A stretch of 64,000 nt of DNA from Scytalidium lignicola (lineage: Eukaryota; Ascomycota; Leotiomycetes): assembly GCA_002812745.2 (NCBI GenBank), contig NCSJ02000104.1, positions 1 through 64,000 of the forward strand, in the 5' to 3' direction. Shown here piece by piece: positions 44,058 through 54,272 of the stretch. The position numbers were made by a program, and so were the translations under genes. The stretch's first letter is position 1. Every line of letters starts with the position of its first letter. The notes under the pieces were generated by a model that saw nothing but the letters and a program-made list of their open reading frames with translations, searched no databases and had not been told where the DNA came from.

Positions 44058-45811
44058 ATGGTGTGAATACCTTCTTCAATTCAATACAACATAAGACTAA
44101 GCTTTAGAAGGCGCACACAAGAACTGAGACGGATGCTTTCGGCGAGGTCCAGGTATATGCATGGTGCTTCTAATGAAACTGCTAGAGATCAGTTTATGGA
44201 GTTACTAACAAAACTAATCTGCCAGGTCCCGGTGGACAAATATTGGGGTGCCCAAACCCAGAGGTGATTTTGTCTTCTTTTTGTGCGGCGAAAAATATTA
44301 CAATACGAGCATCTCTCAACGGATCTCTAATTATTGTACATAGGTCTCTTCAAAACTTCGTCATCAATCAGCCGCAAGATAGGATGCCCGCTGCTGTCGT
44401 GAGAGCGTTCGGCATACTGAAGCAGGCAGCAGCTATTGTGAATACCCGGCAAGGGTCACTTGGTAGTTTATTCACCTCAAAAGTAATATGCTACGCATAG
44501 TGCTGACACTTTCGATCAGATCCTAAGATTGGCAAAGCGATTGAGCAAGCGGCATCAGAGGTAGCTTCGTTGAAACTGATCGATCACTTTCCTCTTAGTG
44601 TTTGGCAAACAGGATCAGGAACGCAGTCTAATATGAACTCGAATGAGGTTATCTCGAATCGTGCCATTGAGATTCTCGGAGGGAAGCTGGGCTCCAAGAC
44701 ACCAGTCCATCCCAATGATCATGTCAATCTTTCCGGATCGTCCAACGACTCTATGGCCACCGTCATGAATATTGCGGCTGTGCAAGAGCTACAGGAGCGC
44801 CTAATTCCGGCTCTAATCAGTCTGCGTAATGCCCTGGACGAGAAGCGGAATTCCTTCGATCATATCATCAAGATAGGGCGTACGCATCTCCAGGACGCAG
44901 TGCCGTTGACGCTGGGCCAAAAATTCTCAGGCTACGTCGCGCAGCTGGACTTTGGTCTAGAGAGGGTCCAGACTTCGTTGCCGCATCTCCGCTATCTTGC
45001 TCAAGGCGGTACTGCTGTCGGAACTGGGTTGAATGTCTTGAAGGGCTTCTCAGAACAGTTCTGCGAGGAGGTAAGCCGGCTGACAGGCACGCAATTTAAG
45101 ACTGCCCCAAACAAGATGGAGGCAATTGCCGCCAACGATGCCATCGTACAGGCCCACGGCGCATTGAACACACTGGCCTGCGCTCTGTTCAAAATCGCGC
45201 AGGATATTCGATTCCTGGGTTGTGGGCCCCGCTGCGGTCTGGCTGAGTTGAAGTTGCCAGAGAACGAGCCAGGGTCGTCTTTTATGCCGGGCAAGGTCAA
45301 CCCAACGCAGTGCGAATCTCTTACCATGCTGTGCGCGCAGGTCATGGGCAATCATACGGCAATCACTATCGGTGGAATGAGCGGCCAATTCGAGCTAAAC
45401 GCCTTTAAGCCGCTGATGATCCGAAACTTGACGCACAGTATACGCCTGCTCAGTGATGGCATGCGTAGCTTCGAAAAGAACTGCATTGCTGGTCTCGCTG
45501 CTGATGAGGAGAGAATCTCAAAATTGCTCTATGAAAGGTATTGTCCGTCTTTCCTAGCCAATGTTTTTAAGTCTGCATCTAATGTTGCCTTCCAACACGA
45601 TTTTCTAACGGACAAATTTGTCTCAAAAAACAGTTTAATGCTCGTGACATGCTTGAGCAACCGTATTGGCTACGATCTGTCGACAAAAGTGGCCAAGAAT
45701 GCTTATAAGAACAATATGACGTTGCGAGAAAGTGCACTGGAGATGAAAGTTTTGACTGGTGCTGAATTTGATGAGTATGTGCGTCCAGAGCTCATGTTGC
45801 AGCCCAATTAG
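44058..45811 (+). CDS. Class II fumarate hydratase (FumC-type), divergent and apparently cytosolic
   Basis: Six exons inferred: 44058-44060 (only the ATG), 44108-44152, 44226-44263, 44344-44462, 44520-45537 and 45634-45811, giving 466 residues, the normal length. The protein starts directly with [20 protein letters not shown], so no mitochondrial presequence is visible. Superfamily motifs are present: [10 protein letters not shown], the SSND motif, [15 protein letters not shown] and the signature [15 protein letters not shown]. The motif GSSNDSMAT differs from the usual QSSNDTFPT of fumarases, and [11 protein letters not shown] from GSGPRCGLGEL, suggesting a paralogue that may use a related substrate. 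The last intron (96 nt) has no stop and is a multiple of three, so retention would add 32 residues. It would convert fumarate and malate; its place beside tailoring enzymes may be coincidental. Confidence 0.88.
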
Positions 45812-46840
45812 AATCTCAGCAGATGATGATATTGACTATATAAAATGAAACTGGGATATATCACAAGAATTCTTGAGCTTGAAATTTTGCGGATAGAAGA
45901 TGGTTTAGTTATAGATTTATTATCGCCTCTCCCATCTCACCTTCAAAACCATATACCTTACCCACTGTCATCGTCTCTCTGACCTTCTTATCTTAATGTT
46001 GGGAATACATTCTTGTAGGTTGATGAGTTCTTGAAATCGAAGCTATTATCTATTGTGATGTTACACGGTGCAGCCNAAAAAAAGGTTAATCAAAATTCCC
46101 AAAACTGTGGAGTTATTCAGAGATTCATTATTATATATTAATATAGGTAGGTCACGTAGGTGAATAATTCACTTATACAATTGTAAAAAGATTAAGATGC
46201 TTCATAAGATATATGGCAGATCTACAACATTCTAAATGTCTAATTGATATCTATATGAGTTGAACTAAGAGGCACTTCTGATATGTGCCGTTGGAGCCCA
46301 TTTTGATATCCCAACCGCAGAGAATACGAAGAGCGTTTTAAATGGAAATTCGAGGATAGATATCAATAAAAAGAATTTCTATACAATGTTTTTACTCACA
46401 GAGGAGATCATTTCTAGAGCTGAGATGTTTTCTACCTGAAAAGTCAAGTAACCCATCGTCAGTCAGGCAACTATTTAGCTGACAACAGCAACACTTCCAA
46501 GGAGCGAGCGCCTCCAGCAGCGTCATCATAGCGCCCACCATGCAATGAATGAAAACGCCGCTCTGCACCCTCAATATCCCTTCACCCGAACGATGGAGAG
46601 CATACTTAAGCAATGATAGAGAAGCATCTGCGGAGATGGCATGCGGGGTTAACCATTCGAGTCACGATACAGTGGCCTAGCGGGGCATTGTAACTTCTGC
46701 TTCCGTACATCCCGTATCAACACCAAGTTAAGAATATATAGGGTGATGTGGGATACGGCTTCTTGAGCTGGAGTCAGGTAAGTGCTAGCTTTAGAAACCA
46801 TCACTATTGTCTTGATAAATATCACGAGCACTTGATCACC
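45812..46840. other. Spacer, no convincing gene
   Basis: AT-rich after the fumarase stop, with an N in an A run at 46076. A minus-strand frame of 73 codons (46392-46613, containing PWKCCCCQLNSC) has no known domain. The last 200 bp are probably the promoter of the small oxygenase. Confidence 0.4.
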
Positions 46841-47237
46841 ATGAAGATTGACTTTCCTCCAATCCCTAAGGACGAATTCGTTATCTACGCAAAGGTATAT
46901 CGCACACCCACTAAGTAGCTTCTCAGCCGCTATTGTTACTATACTGACACTGCCTGTTCAAACAAAACAGCTGCAGGCCACGCCCAACAACGGCGACCAG
47001 CTCGAACATCATCTCCGCAAGCTCATCCGCCTGACGGAGAAGGAGGCCGGGACGCTCGACTACGTGATCTCCCGTGATCCAGAATCTACAGACACATTCC
47101 ACGTGTACGAGAAGTATACTGGGCGCGTGGCTTTTGAGAAACATATTGGTGCGAAAGAATTCATCGATTTTGCAGAATCTGGATTGTTGGCTGAGCAGCC
47201 TAGACCTAAGATGCTGAAGCCTCTTCCACCACTGTAG
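46841..47237 (+). CDS. Single-domain ABM-type monooxygenase (YgiN/ActVA-Orf6-like)
   Basis: Two exons, 46841-46894 and 46971-47237 (76-nt intron), 106 residues. The sequence follows the dimeric alpha+beta barrel of the antibiotic biosynthesis monooxygenase domain: VIYAKLQATPNNGDQLEHHL, then LTEKEAGTLDYVISRDPEST, then DTFHVYEKYTGRVAFEKHIG. CTGCAG at the acceptor allows a two-codon alternative. Family members oxygenate quinols or anthrones without cofactors, or act as small heme-degrading or quinone-handling enzymes. The gene heads a run of oxidative enzymes on this side of the window, which supports a tailoring or detoxification role, but the substrate is unknown. Confidence 0.87.
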
Positions 47238-47666
47238 ATTCAAACTGGCGGATTGACATTACATACTCAAAATATTAAGAAAAAGAATTGAATATTAAGT
47301 AAATATTCGTGGATCTAAGATGTACTTTCCCTTACCTAAAAAGTCTATTACGTAGTGAATTTGTACTAGTGTCCGAAATATTGGGACATCTTCTACAAGT
47401 ATGCTATTGGCGAGTCTGTGAATTGCTTAATTTAGAGTGAAGAAGAAATCTTAAGGATGGTGGAGACTCGAACTCAGAGTTACGAATGGAGGGATTTCTT
47501 AGTAGATCATTTGCCCAAATTGCACCTTTTGATGGCCACATTTCAAGGCGGAATTTGAATTTATTTAAGTATGACATTTTAGAAGATTCGTTACGTCTGC
47601 ACGGAATTGAAAATCAAGGCAGTATAAAGATGGTCTAGACTAGCATTTGCATTAAAGTGCTTCCCT
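47238..47666. other. Convergent spacer with a tRNA-like scrap
   Basis: Short spacer between convergent genes. Reverse complement of about 47454-47527 contains GAGTTCGAGTC, like a tRNA T-arm, and begins GGTG with CACC near its end, but no full cloverleaf closes. Possibly a tRNA relic or tRNA-derived repeat. Confidence 0.35.
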
Positions 47667-49412
47667 TCACAGACGACCGACGGACTTTGCCCAAGCGAGT
47701 ATTATGCCAGCAAGCTCTTTTGCACCCTTAAACCCCGATTCCTTCTTCTCCGATCTCGATGACGCGATATAATTTGTCAACCCTACACCAGACTCCAGCC
47801 ACTGCCAATCGTGCGGAGCGTCTTTCTCCATTTTCAAAGTAATATTTACACCCTCCGCCTGGACAGATTTGTACAGCTGGAGACAGGCATCTTTGAGGAA
47901 GTCATCGGTTTCTGTAGTAATGGCAGTCTTGGTGGGGAGTATGCCTCTCCAGTTCGAAGACGTATCGAGAAGAGCGAGGTGTTCTAGATCCGCCGGCCGT
48001 GTGTTGGCATCCGGGGGATCGTGAAACAGAGAAGCCCAGTATGATAGACTAGGGACGTCGAGTGTGTCAACTTTAGGAGACTTTTGAGCTTTGTACATCG
48101 GTGATAGATAAAGTTCAAGCCAGGGAGTCAGCAAAAGTACAAAACCTGGCTTGCCTTTGTCGCACTTAGGCACGCTCGGTAGTGGTTTGTTGATGTGCTT
48201 CAATAATGATACTGCTAGATGCCCTTGACAATCTGTTAGCAAAAATACCCTTTAATTGTGTGTGAAACAACTAAAATGAAAGAGGATTAAAGAAAGAACA
48301 AATAGAGCAAAGTTGCAAAAGAGTCACTAAGTTACAATAGTAGCTTGGACAGAAACCCCCACGGGGTTTACTTGACGGACTTATCCTCCACCCTAGGATG
48401 TCTATACCCCTAATTGTTTTTTGAGTTCGTTTTGTCGATTGGAGCTTCTGCCGTTAAACCATTGATGTTTGTCAATGACATGTTATATTATATTTCTGAA
48501 TATAATATGATTTTTTGGTTTTATTTTGTGAAGTGATTTATGATAGGCTATGCTAAGGTTCGTAGATAAAGACCAGGCAAATTTGGTGCGGTATTGTAGT
48601 AGATATTGAATCTTGCTTACCTCCAGCAGAATCACCGCCTAGAATGATGCGTCGAGGATCAATGCCGACCTATGCTGTAGTTCCTCTGGTGGCTCTGGCT
48701 TTGCAAATCTCGTTCTAATTAGCTGTTGAATAGGTGTTTGAAGTGGTCTGTGGAATGGAATATCTGCTAAATCAGTTGGAGGTATAATTGAAGGTTTTTG
48801 ATCAATTGGCTCCTTGCCAGGTTCGATGAAGGGTGGTGGAGTAGTTATATCCTGCTGCAGCCTGCTGCAATGCAACAGGAAATTTTGCCTCTGGAGCCAT
48901 ATCATATTCAAGAGCAAAGATCGAGATCGAGATGTTTGGCTCGAGTACATTTGCACTCTCCCACGCAGCAAGTAGCAATGATAAAAAATTGGCCACAGAA
49001 AATGCTACATACCCACCACCATGAGCGTAGCATATGACAATGTCTGAATTTCGCGGGTCTTGAGCCTTCTCCAACGATCCTCGTATGACCCAGTACCCTG
49101 AAAAGCCTTCCCGCGTGACCTCCTGATAGATTTGATCTCGGTACTGGTGGAAACGGGGACTTTGAACAATCATGGTGGACAAGTCGTTCTTGTTGAGGGC
49201 GAACTGTCGTAGCTGCTGGTAACTTGCACTGTTGAAGAACCTGCAACGCTGGTTAGATTCGCACGTGATGCTGGCACTGCCCCGATGGAGTTTGCGTAAG
49301 GCCTCACGTTCTGGTAAAGCTCCTTTGGAGATCTACATCCAAAGAGAGTGCTGATGGCCAAAGAAATCGGCGCAGGAGGATGTAAGGTGAATGGTAGTAC
49401 ACATAAGCCCAT
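47667..49412 (-). pseudogene. Alpha/beta-hydrolase (HSL/HGGG type), interrupted
   Basis: Exon 1 49412-49308 (MGLCVLPFTLHPPAP...SPKELYQN), intron of 59 nt, exon 2 from 49248. The oxyanion motif AHGGGY, then IFALEYDMAPEAKFPVALQQ, the nucleophile elbow GGDSAGG (split by a 397-nt intron, 48620-48224) and the catalytic His in APHDWQWL identify a hormone-sensitive-lipase-like esterase or lactonase of about 400 residues. Between GYNY (about 48847) and VGIDPRRIILGGDSAGG (about 48660) the expected few residues are replaced by about 164 bp of foreign sequence with a stop and a frame change, and I see no GT donor that could splice it out. The last intron is unusually long for this window. In an intact cluster this enzyme could open the ester or lactone made by the BVMO. 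Confidence 0.7.
48683..48846. mobile_element. Possible small insertion inside the hydrolase gene
   Basis: GTAGTT occurs at 48677-48682 and again at 48841-48846, bracketing 158 bp that have no counterpart in the hydrolase family. The insert has no clear inverted ends. One strand reads as Pro-rich (IIPPTDLADIPFHRPLQTPI), and it contains GGTTCGATGA, which resembles a Pol III B box. It could be a SINE-like insertion with a 6-bp duplication, but the repeat is short and could be chance. Confidence 0.35.
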
Positions 49413-49886
49413 AGGAGTTTATAGCCAATCAATTCAAGTAAGGAGACTTGTTGCTCCTGCGCGTGCATTTTGCTAATGTTTAATACTCAAAGTATCCCCT
49501 CTGCAAAGTTCATTAGAAGTAGAGGGGAGCCGGCAGCAAAATAGCAAGGGCCGTTGTTATTAAAACACACTGAACTTCGCTATATAAAAACTGTGCAGTT
49601 CTGACTACTCATCCCCCGCCGCACTGCAGAATCCACGTCCTCCCACATCGCGCATCTCCATCTTTTGCGCGGTTGCCATGCATTTCTCCACATCTCCTTG
49701 ACAACATTAAAGTCGGCGGATGACCGATATCGCATAAACTCTTCATGGCGTTCGCTCTGCGTTGCCAGTCTCAAGGCTACTGAAGACACATTGTCCTTTC
49801 ACCAATCAGTAATTTTCAATGCAAGGTAATTCGATCACATTCATATTGTTGCTCCATACTCTCATTCTAAATGACACTCTCTGCAA
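49413..49886. other. Spacer between two minus-strand genes
   Basis: A 69-codon minus-strand frame (49580-49789, basic, Trp-rich) has no recognised domain. The region is probably the hydrolase promoter plus the 3' end of the next gene. Confidence 0.35.
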
Positions 49887-51003
49887 CTAGGTATGAACGT
49901 CGAGCGGACACGGTCTGATATCTTCCTTCCTCGTATTCTTTTCAATCTCGATCTTTTCCTTCACTCCTCTCTCCCTCCAGCCATTTATATTTTCAGGAAA
50001 CAAGTGTAACGGTGGGTACAAATATGCATCGTGTGCAAGACAGACTAGCATATTATCTTTCTTTCCCAACTCTCCCACTCGCCCGATCGTCTTTCGCGCG
50101 GCATCCAGATCAAGATGAAGACTAGGTAGGCCGGTTGGTCCAAAGCCAACCCCAATCTCAGCTTCCCCTGTGAAAAGAGCGCGGTGGTGACAGCAGTCGC
50201 CGCCCATAATCATGTACTCTGGTGCATCGCCCGCAAGTGAAGTGCGTGCCACGGCGATGAGATGACCGGGCATGTGTCCCGGCGCATCGACCAGGAAGAA
50301 ACTCCCGTCAGAGAAGAAGTCATATGCGCGCTCAAACGGCGGAAAGGTCTTCCAGTCATCTTTTATTCTGCTCAGCTCTCGCACGCCGCCGGGATGGGAG
50401 AACACGGATCCGAGGAAGGCAGCGTCGGGCAGTGTTGGGTAGCCTGGAGCAGCATACTCGATCGCTCCAGGACCGAGTATGAGAAGAGCCGAAGGGAATT
50501 CAGTTGAATCGCCAATATGATCCCAGTGTAAATAGCTGTATCCCTACAATTAGCGGTGGACGAGAAATAGGGTATTTTCGCGTTTGGGGCGTCTGTACCT
50601 TTATACTACGAAATCCAGCGACTGGGGGCTGATGCTCGCATTGGAAAGGATTTCTGCAGCGCTGTGAAGAGCAACTGGCTCATTTAAATGAAAATCACCT
50701 CTTGCAGCTGGTGGATACGAGTTCAGATCCTATGGCTAAATTCATCAAAGGGCAAATGACAAGGAGATTAGACAAGCTCACTTTTCGAATCCCAAGATCA
50801 AACATGAGCGACTTCCCTGAGGGTTCATGTTGAATGAAAAAACTAAAGTCCGGGTAGAGTCTTTTAATATTAAAGTCTGCATTTGCCTTAATCCATCGGT
50901 CAGGGAGGTATAATTGCCCCGTAGGTAGCATGGACACTTTGACCGTCGCCTCGGTGGTTGAATTTGACATTTTGAAAACTTCTCTTTTGTCTAACAACGG
51001 CAT
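49887..51003 (-). CDS. Metallo-beta-lactamase-fold hydrolase with an altered metal site
   Basis: Three exons inferred: 51003-50782, 50729-50607 and 50543-49887 (introns of 52 and 63 nt), 333 residues; a second ATG at 50970 is also plausible. Order: MLPTGQLYLPDRWI, FDLGIRKDLNSYPP, then the metal motif. The family has S-H-x-H-x-D-H here, but this protein reads YSYLHWDHIGD, with Tyr (about residue 119) in place of the first His. Other ligands look intact: DAPGHMPGH (about 205-209), MGGD (about 231) and LAHD (about 286). The relatives are lactonases and other hydrolases, including fungal lactam-opening enzymes. Loss of one Zn1 ligand by a C-to-T-type change may abolish or alter activity. The gene lies between a hydrolase and the BVMO remnant on the same strand. 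Confidence 0.85.
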
Positions 51004-51517
51004 AACCAAACTTGACTTACTCGGAAACCTATGACGAAAGTCTTACCGAAATTGACTTTGGAGATTGAATTAATGGCCCTTGCATTCTTGAAATTACCAC
51101 ACCACACTACGGCGCGGCGGGGTTTTGGAATATTCCCCAGAGATGTTCAAGCCTTGCAGCCCACCTCGTCATTTTATTCTCCTTCACAGATCAGGCTGAA
51201 CCATACCTGTCCGCCAATATTCCTAAATTATTCGGTCTAAAGGACCAGAAATTCCTCTTCTAGGTAGCTGGCTTATTCGAATTACAGGACTTTGATTTCC
51301 TAACACGAGGGGAATGAGCGCTTTTATCTTCAAAGTTGGTCCAAATTTCTCGATGATATGTATACAATTCAATTCTTCCTCGTTATTTTAGAATATCGTT
51401 TTGAAACGCTGTTGTGTTGTATTATTATGCTAAGGACAAATTTAATTCCATAACTGCAGAAAACGATATCGCATTCTACAGACTATAAGTAGATAACCTT
51501 TCTATATCTCACACCTC
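51004..51517. other. Spacer between the MBL-fold gene and the BVMO remnant
   Basis: No ORF with a recognisable domain. It contains the promoter of the MBL-fold gene and the 3' flank of the BVMO remnant. Confidence 0.4.
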
Positions 51518-52430
51518 TCACGCTGCTTGTGCATCAAGCTCCTTTACATGTTCATTCCACCAGTCATTAAATAGATGTACTCTTGTGCGGATGTGTTTCG
51601 CTCTCTCCACACCATCAAGCTCATCTTGAGTCGTTCCGTTACCTAGATACGAGAATCGGCAGAACTTGTTCTGGTAAACATAGTTGTAGTCCTCCCATCT
51701 TGGTTCCTTGATTGTCTCTAGAAAATGTAGTGTACTGCCTGGCCACACCGCTCTAACGCGTCTGTTTGTAGTATTATTCTTGTACGTACCAGCTGCGGGA
51801 GCCATGCGTCCACACTGTGTACTTCATGAACATATCACCATGGAGGAGTATCTCTTCTACAACTTCATCCTTTGGCGTCATATAAATAATGTCTTGCGAT
51901 TGCATCTTCTGAATGCACTTAATAATATAGTCACCTGTAGCCTCTAAGACAGGGAGGAAGGATCCGTTTGCCGCACAGGCTTGTGGGCCGTAGAACATAA
52001 AGTAGTTTGGTAGCTTTGGACGGCCAAGGTGAAGTAACCTTTGGGATCTTTAAATCCATTTCTTCATTAGCGCTGGAGAATTATGATAGTTTTAGAGGAA
52101 CTCACCTTTTCCGAATTATTCATCGCATTTATAGCCGCTCAGACCCGTGAGCTCGAATCGGGGGTTAAAGCTGACATCAAATCCCTGTATGTGAGAGTAA
52201 CTAAGCTATGTATGTTTATGCCACTCAATACCATGATAATATACCGTCGCGCAAATGATTGTATCAACTTTGCGTTCGACACCATCAGTTGCAATGGTCC
52301 CATCCACTGTGACCTTTAACTATGTATGTCTTGCGTTACAACATCTACATTGTCTTCTCCAAGTGACTCTAGATAGCCCACTCCATTAACGTGTCTGCCC
52401 CACACAAATCCTATTCCACTCTATTTTTAC
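51518..52430 (-). pseudogene. Baeyer-Villiger monooxygenase, C-terminal half, broken
   Basis: Reading on the minus strand gives recognisable C-terminal landmarks of flavin BVMOs: GVGYLESLGEDNVDVVT, VDTIICAT + GFDVSFNPRFELTGL (joined across a GTATAT...ACAG intron), LPNYFMFYGPQ, ANGSFLPVLEATGDYIIK, GSRSWY, RRVRAVWPGSTLHFLE and EDYNYVY. It is damaged by an in-frame TAA where Gln or Glu is expected (about 52108, CAA-to-TAA type), a frame change before LPNYF, and a GTACGTAC duplication after SRSWY (about 51790) that shifts the frame. The N-terminal FAD and NADPH motifs (GxGxxG) are absent here; a matching fragment lies at 55800-55930. Originally it would convert a ketone to an ester or lactone with FAD, NADPH and O2. 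Confidence 0.83.
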
Positions 52431-52942
52431 GACACAAAAAGAATCGTGCAGTCATGCAGCTTACAAGGAGATATGTTTGCATGCTTTATTTTAGAATTAC
52501 TAATTCAGTACTTCGAACATATTGGCTTTGCGATTTGCGTTCAGATGGGCTGCTTACAGCAAAACATAGAAGGGTAGTTCTTTGCATAGTTCACGTACCG
52601 AATAGTAAGCAAATGCAATGTCAGATTACCGTAACTCAACAGTCACAAAATTTGTCAAAAGTCTTTCAGTTTATTTAAAACTAAGAACTGAGAATCTCGA
52701 CGTAGAAGCTCTTCGCCATAACATGACCACCTCGCAGTAAAGCACTTTTGTCCGCCAAACCGTACTCCAGCCCAGAATTTCCCAGAATTCGCCTTCCATC
52801 AGATCCAAATTCCCTGCATATCCAGAGCGTCCAACAAGTTTTATGACCCTTGATATGCGATGCCGTAAATAGAGTAACTAACAAGTCGAGCAATTGCTTC
52901 GACCTCGAAAAATCAATCCTCCGTCTTGGTATCTTCATGCTC
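52431..52942. other. Junction region between BVMO remnant and the unknown gene
   Basis: BVMO similarity fades out around 52430. The rest, up to the stop of the next minus-strand gene, has no recognisable coding content on either strand. This is one candidate edge of an inserted segment. Confidence 0.4.
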
Positions 52943-53909
52943 TTACTTGGTATCTCCAGTAGGCTCAGCAAGTGCCCAACGAGCCAAGATCTCCATCTCT
53001 TCGTCATTCCTGGTCTTGAAATCGTAAAACCGGGTGTACCTGACAACGAGCGTGCCATCATCTTCGAAATAGGCGTGCAAGATACGAGCTCTCTGGGGTC
53101 CCATGAACGAAAACAGCAAGATCTAGGACGGTTAAAACTTATTTGCGATATGTGAAAAGTTATTAGAGAGAAAGCCTTACCGGAGCCTTGGCAAAAGCCT
53201 GAAACTGGACAGTTTCCAGCTGTCCCCTCATGAGCCTGATAATGACAAGCAGCTCACCACGCAGAAGACGACGCGGGTTTCCATCAATGTCATAAATCAG
53301 GAAGGATAAGAGGTGGGGATATTCCTGGCTATCAATAATATCGGAGATCCAGATAACCTCCCATTCATGCGGTTTCATTTCCAAAAGATCGAGATGAAAG
53401 TCGTAGTCAATCTCGCTGTATGAAAATGTAAGTAATCGAGACATTGGATAAACAGGGTAGCGAGTAAAGGAAAGAGCAAAGAAGAGGTAAGAGAACTTCG
53501 GAAATTAAATTCCGACTTACTCTTTGCTAGACCATTGTCCTTTCTCTTCCTCTTTCAAGTCCGTGCTACACAAGGACACGTAACCAAGGAAATAGAAAGA
53601 GCTTGCTCGGGCACGTTCCATAGGCCGAGACGGACCATACTGGACAGGCGTGGGGTCATAGGTAGGAAATTCCATCGCCATGCGCTTTTCGTTGATGGCA
53701 GGGAGATGCTTGGCCTGGGAAGGAGTGAAGAATGGAAAAGCAGGGCAAGCTTTTCCGCTTTTGTCAAGGGTTACTTGCTTTGCATCGATTTTGAAATCTC
53801 CAAGATCATTTTCCGTAAATTCCCAGTTCTTGGAGCTCTCCAGCGCCTCTTCAAGAGCTCGGAGGTCATGGCGCTGACGTTTAATTGGAACTGGTTCCCA
53901 CTCCTCCAT
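52943..53909 (-). CDS. Uncharacterised fungal protein, divergent to the nuclease-like gene
   Basis: Three exons inferred: 53909-53521 (start at the first in-frame ATG; the open frame begins earlier with GTG), 53415-53181 and 53122-52943, with introns of 105 and 58 nt, about 267 residues. The N-terminal half is charged (MEEWEPVPIKRQRHDLRALE). The C-terminal half has alternating strands: DEIDYDFHLDLLEMKPHEW, then LLSFLIYDIDGNPRRLLRGE, then LLFSFMGPQRARILHAYFED, then RYTRFYDFK, and ARWALAEPTGDTK at the end. Similar sequences are widespread as hypothetical proteins in filamentous fungi, as far as I recall. No catalytic motif was found. It shares a short divergent promoter region with the PD-(D/E)XK-like gene, which suggests co-regulation. 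Confidence 0.8.
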
Positions 53910-54272
53910 ATCCACCGAGCGACGTGGCGCAACAAACACAGCAAAAAAGGCAGTTCCGTATATACAGCGTCGTCGACAAGAAGCAGTATCGTTTCACGTA
54001 CGCCGTGGACTCTGGGATCGTTGGGTGTCTACACGCTTCTTCGACCAGAGTAGAGTAGAGAAGAGAGAAGAGAAGTTGGACCGTACTTGGCGTGGTGTGC
54101 GGAGAGTAAACGCGTCAAGCAAGCGAGTGCTACCTTGGCGGTTCCCCGGGCGCGATCTAGAGCCGTGGTTGGAGGCCTGGAAAAGCCTTCTATAGGCCTA
54201 ATCTCACCTTCGACCCCGGATCTACAGCAACCCCAGCAGCACACTGTACCACATTTATTCAAAGCTGCAACC
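53910..54272. promoter_or_regulatory. Divergent promoter of the two-gene unit
   Basis: 363 bp between the two divergent start codons. It includes a purine-rich AGAGTAGAGTAGAGAAGAGA tract (about 54049-54075), a typical fungal core-promoter feature. The frame of the right gene stays open 62 codons upstream of the preferred ATG, but CAACCATGG at 54273 has the better context. Confidence 0.45.

Noticed and set aside
47454..47527. tRNA-like sequence on the minus strand (GAGTTCGAGTC, GGTG...CACC)
   Set aside because: Only the T-loop-like motif and four acceptor pairs fit. The T stem, anticodon arm and D arm do not close, so it is not called a tRNA gene.
54087..54272. Upstream in-frame ATG as the start of the PD-(D/E)XK-like gene
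   Set aside because: The extra 62 residues are low-complexity and lie in the divergent promoter region; the ATG at 54273 has a strong context and begins the conserved part.
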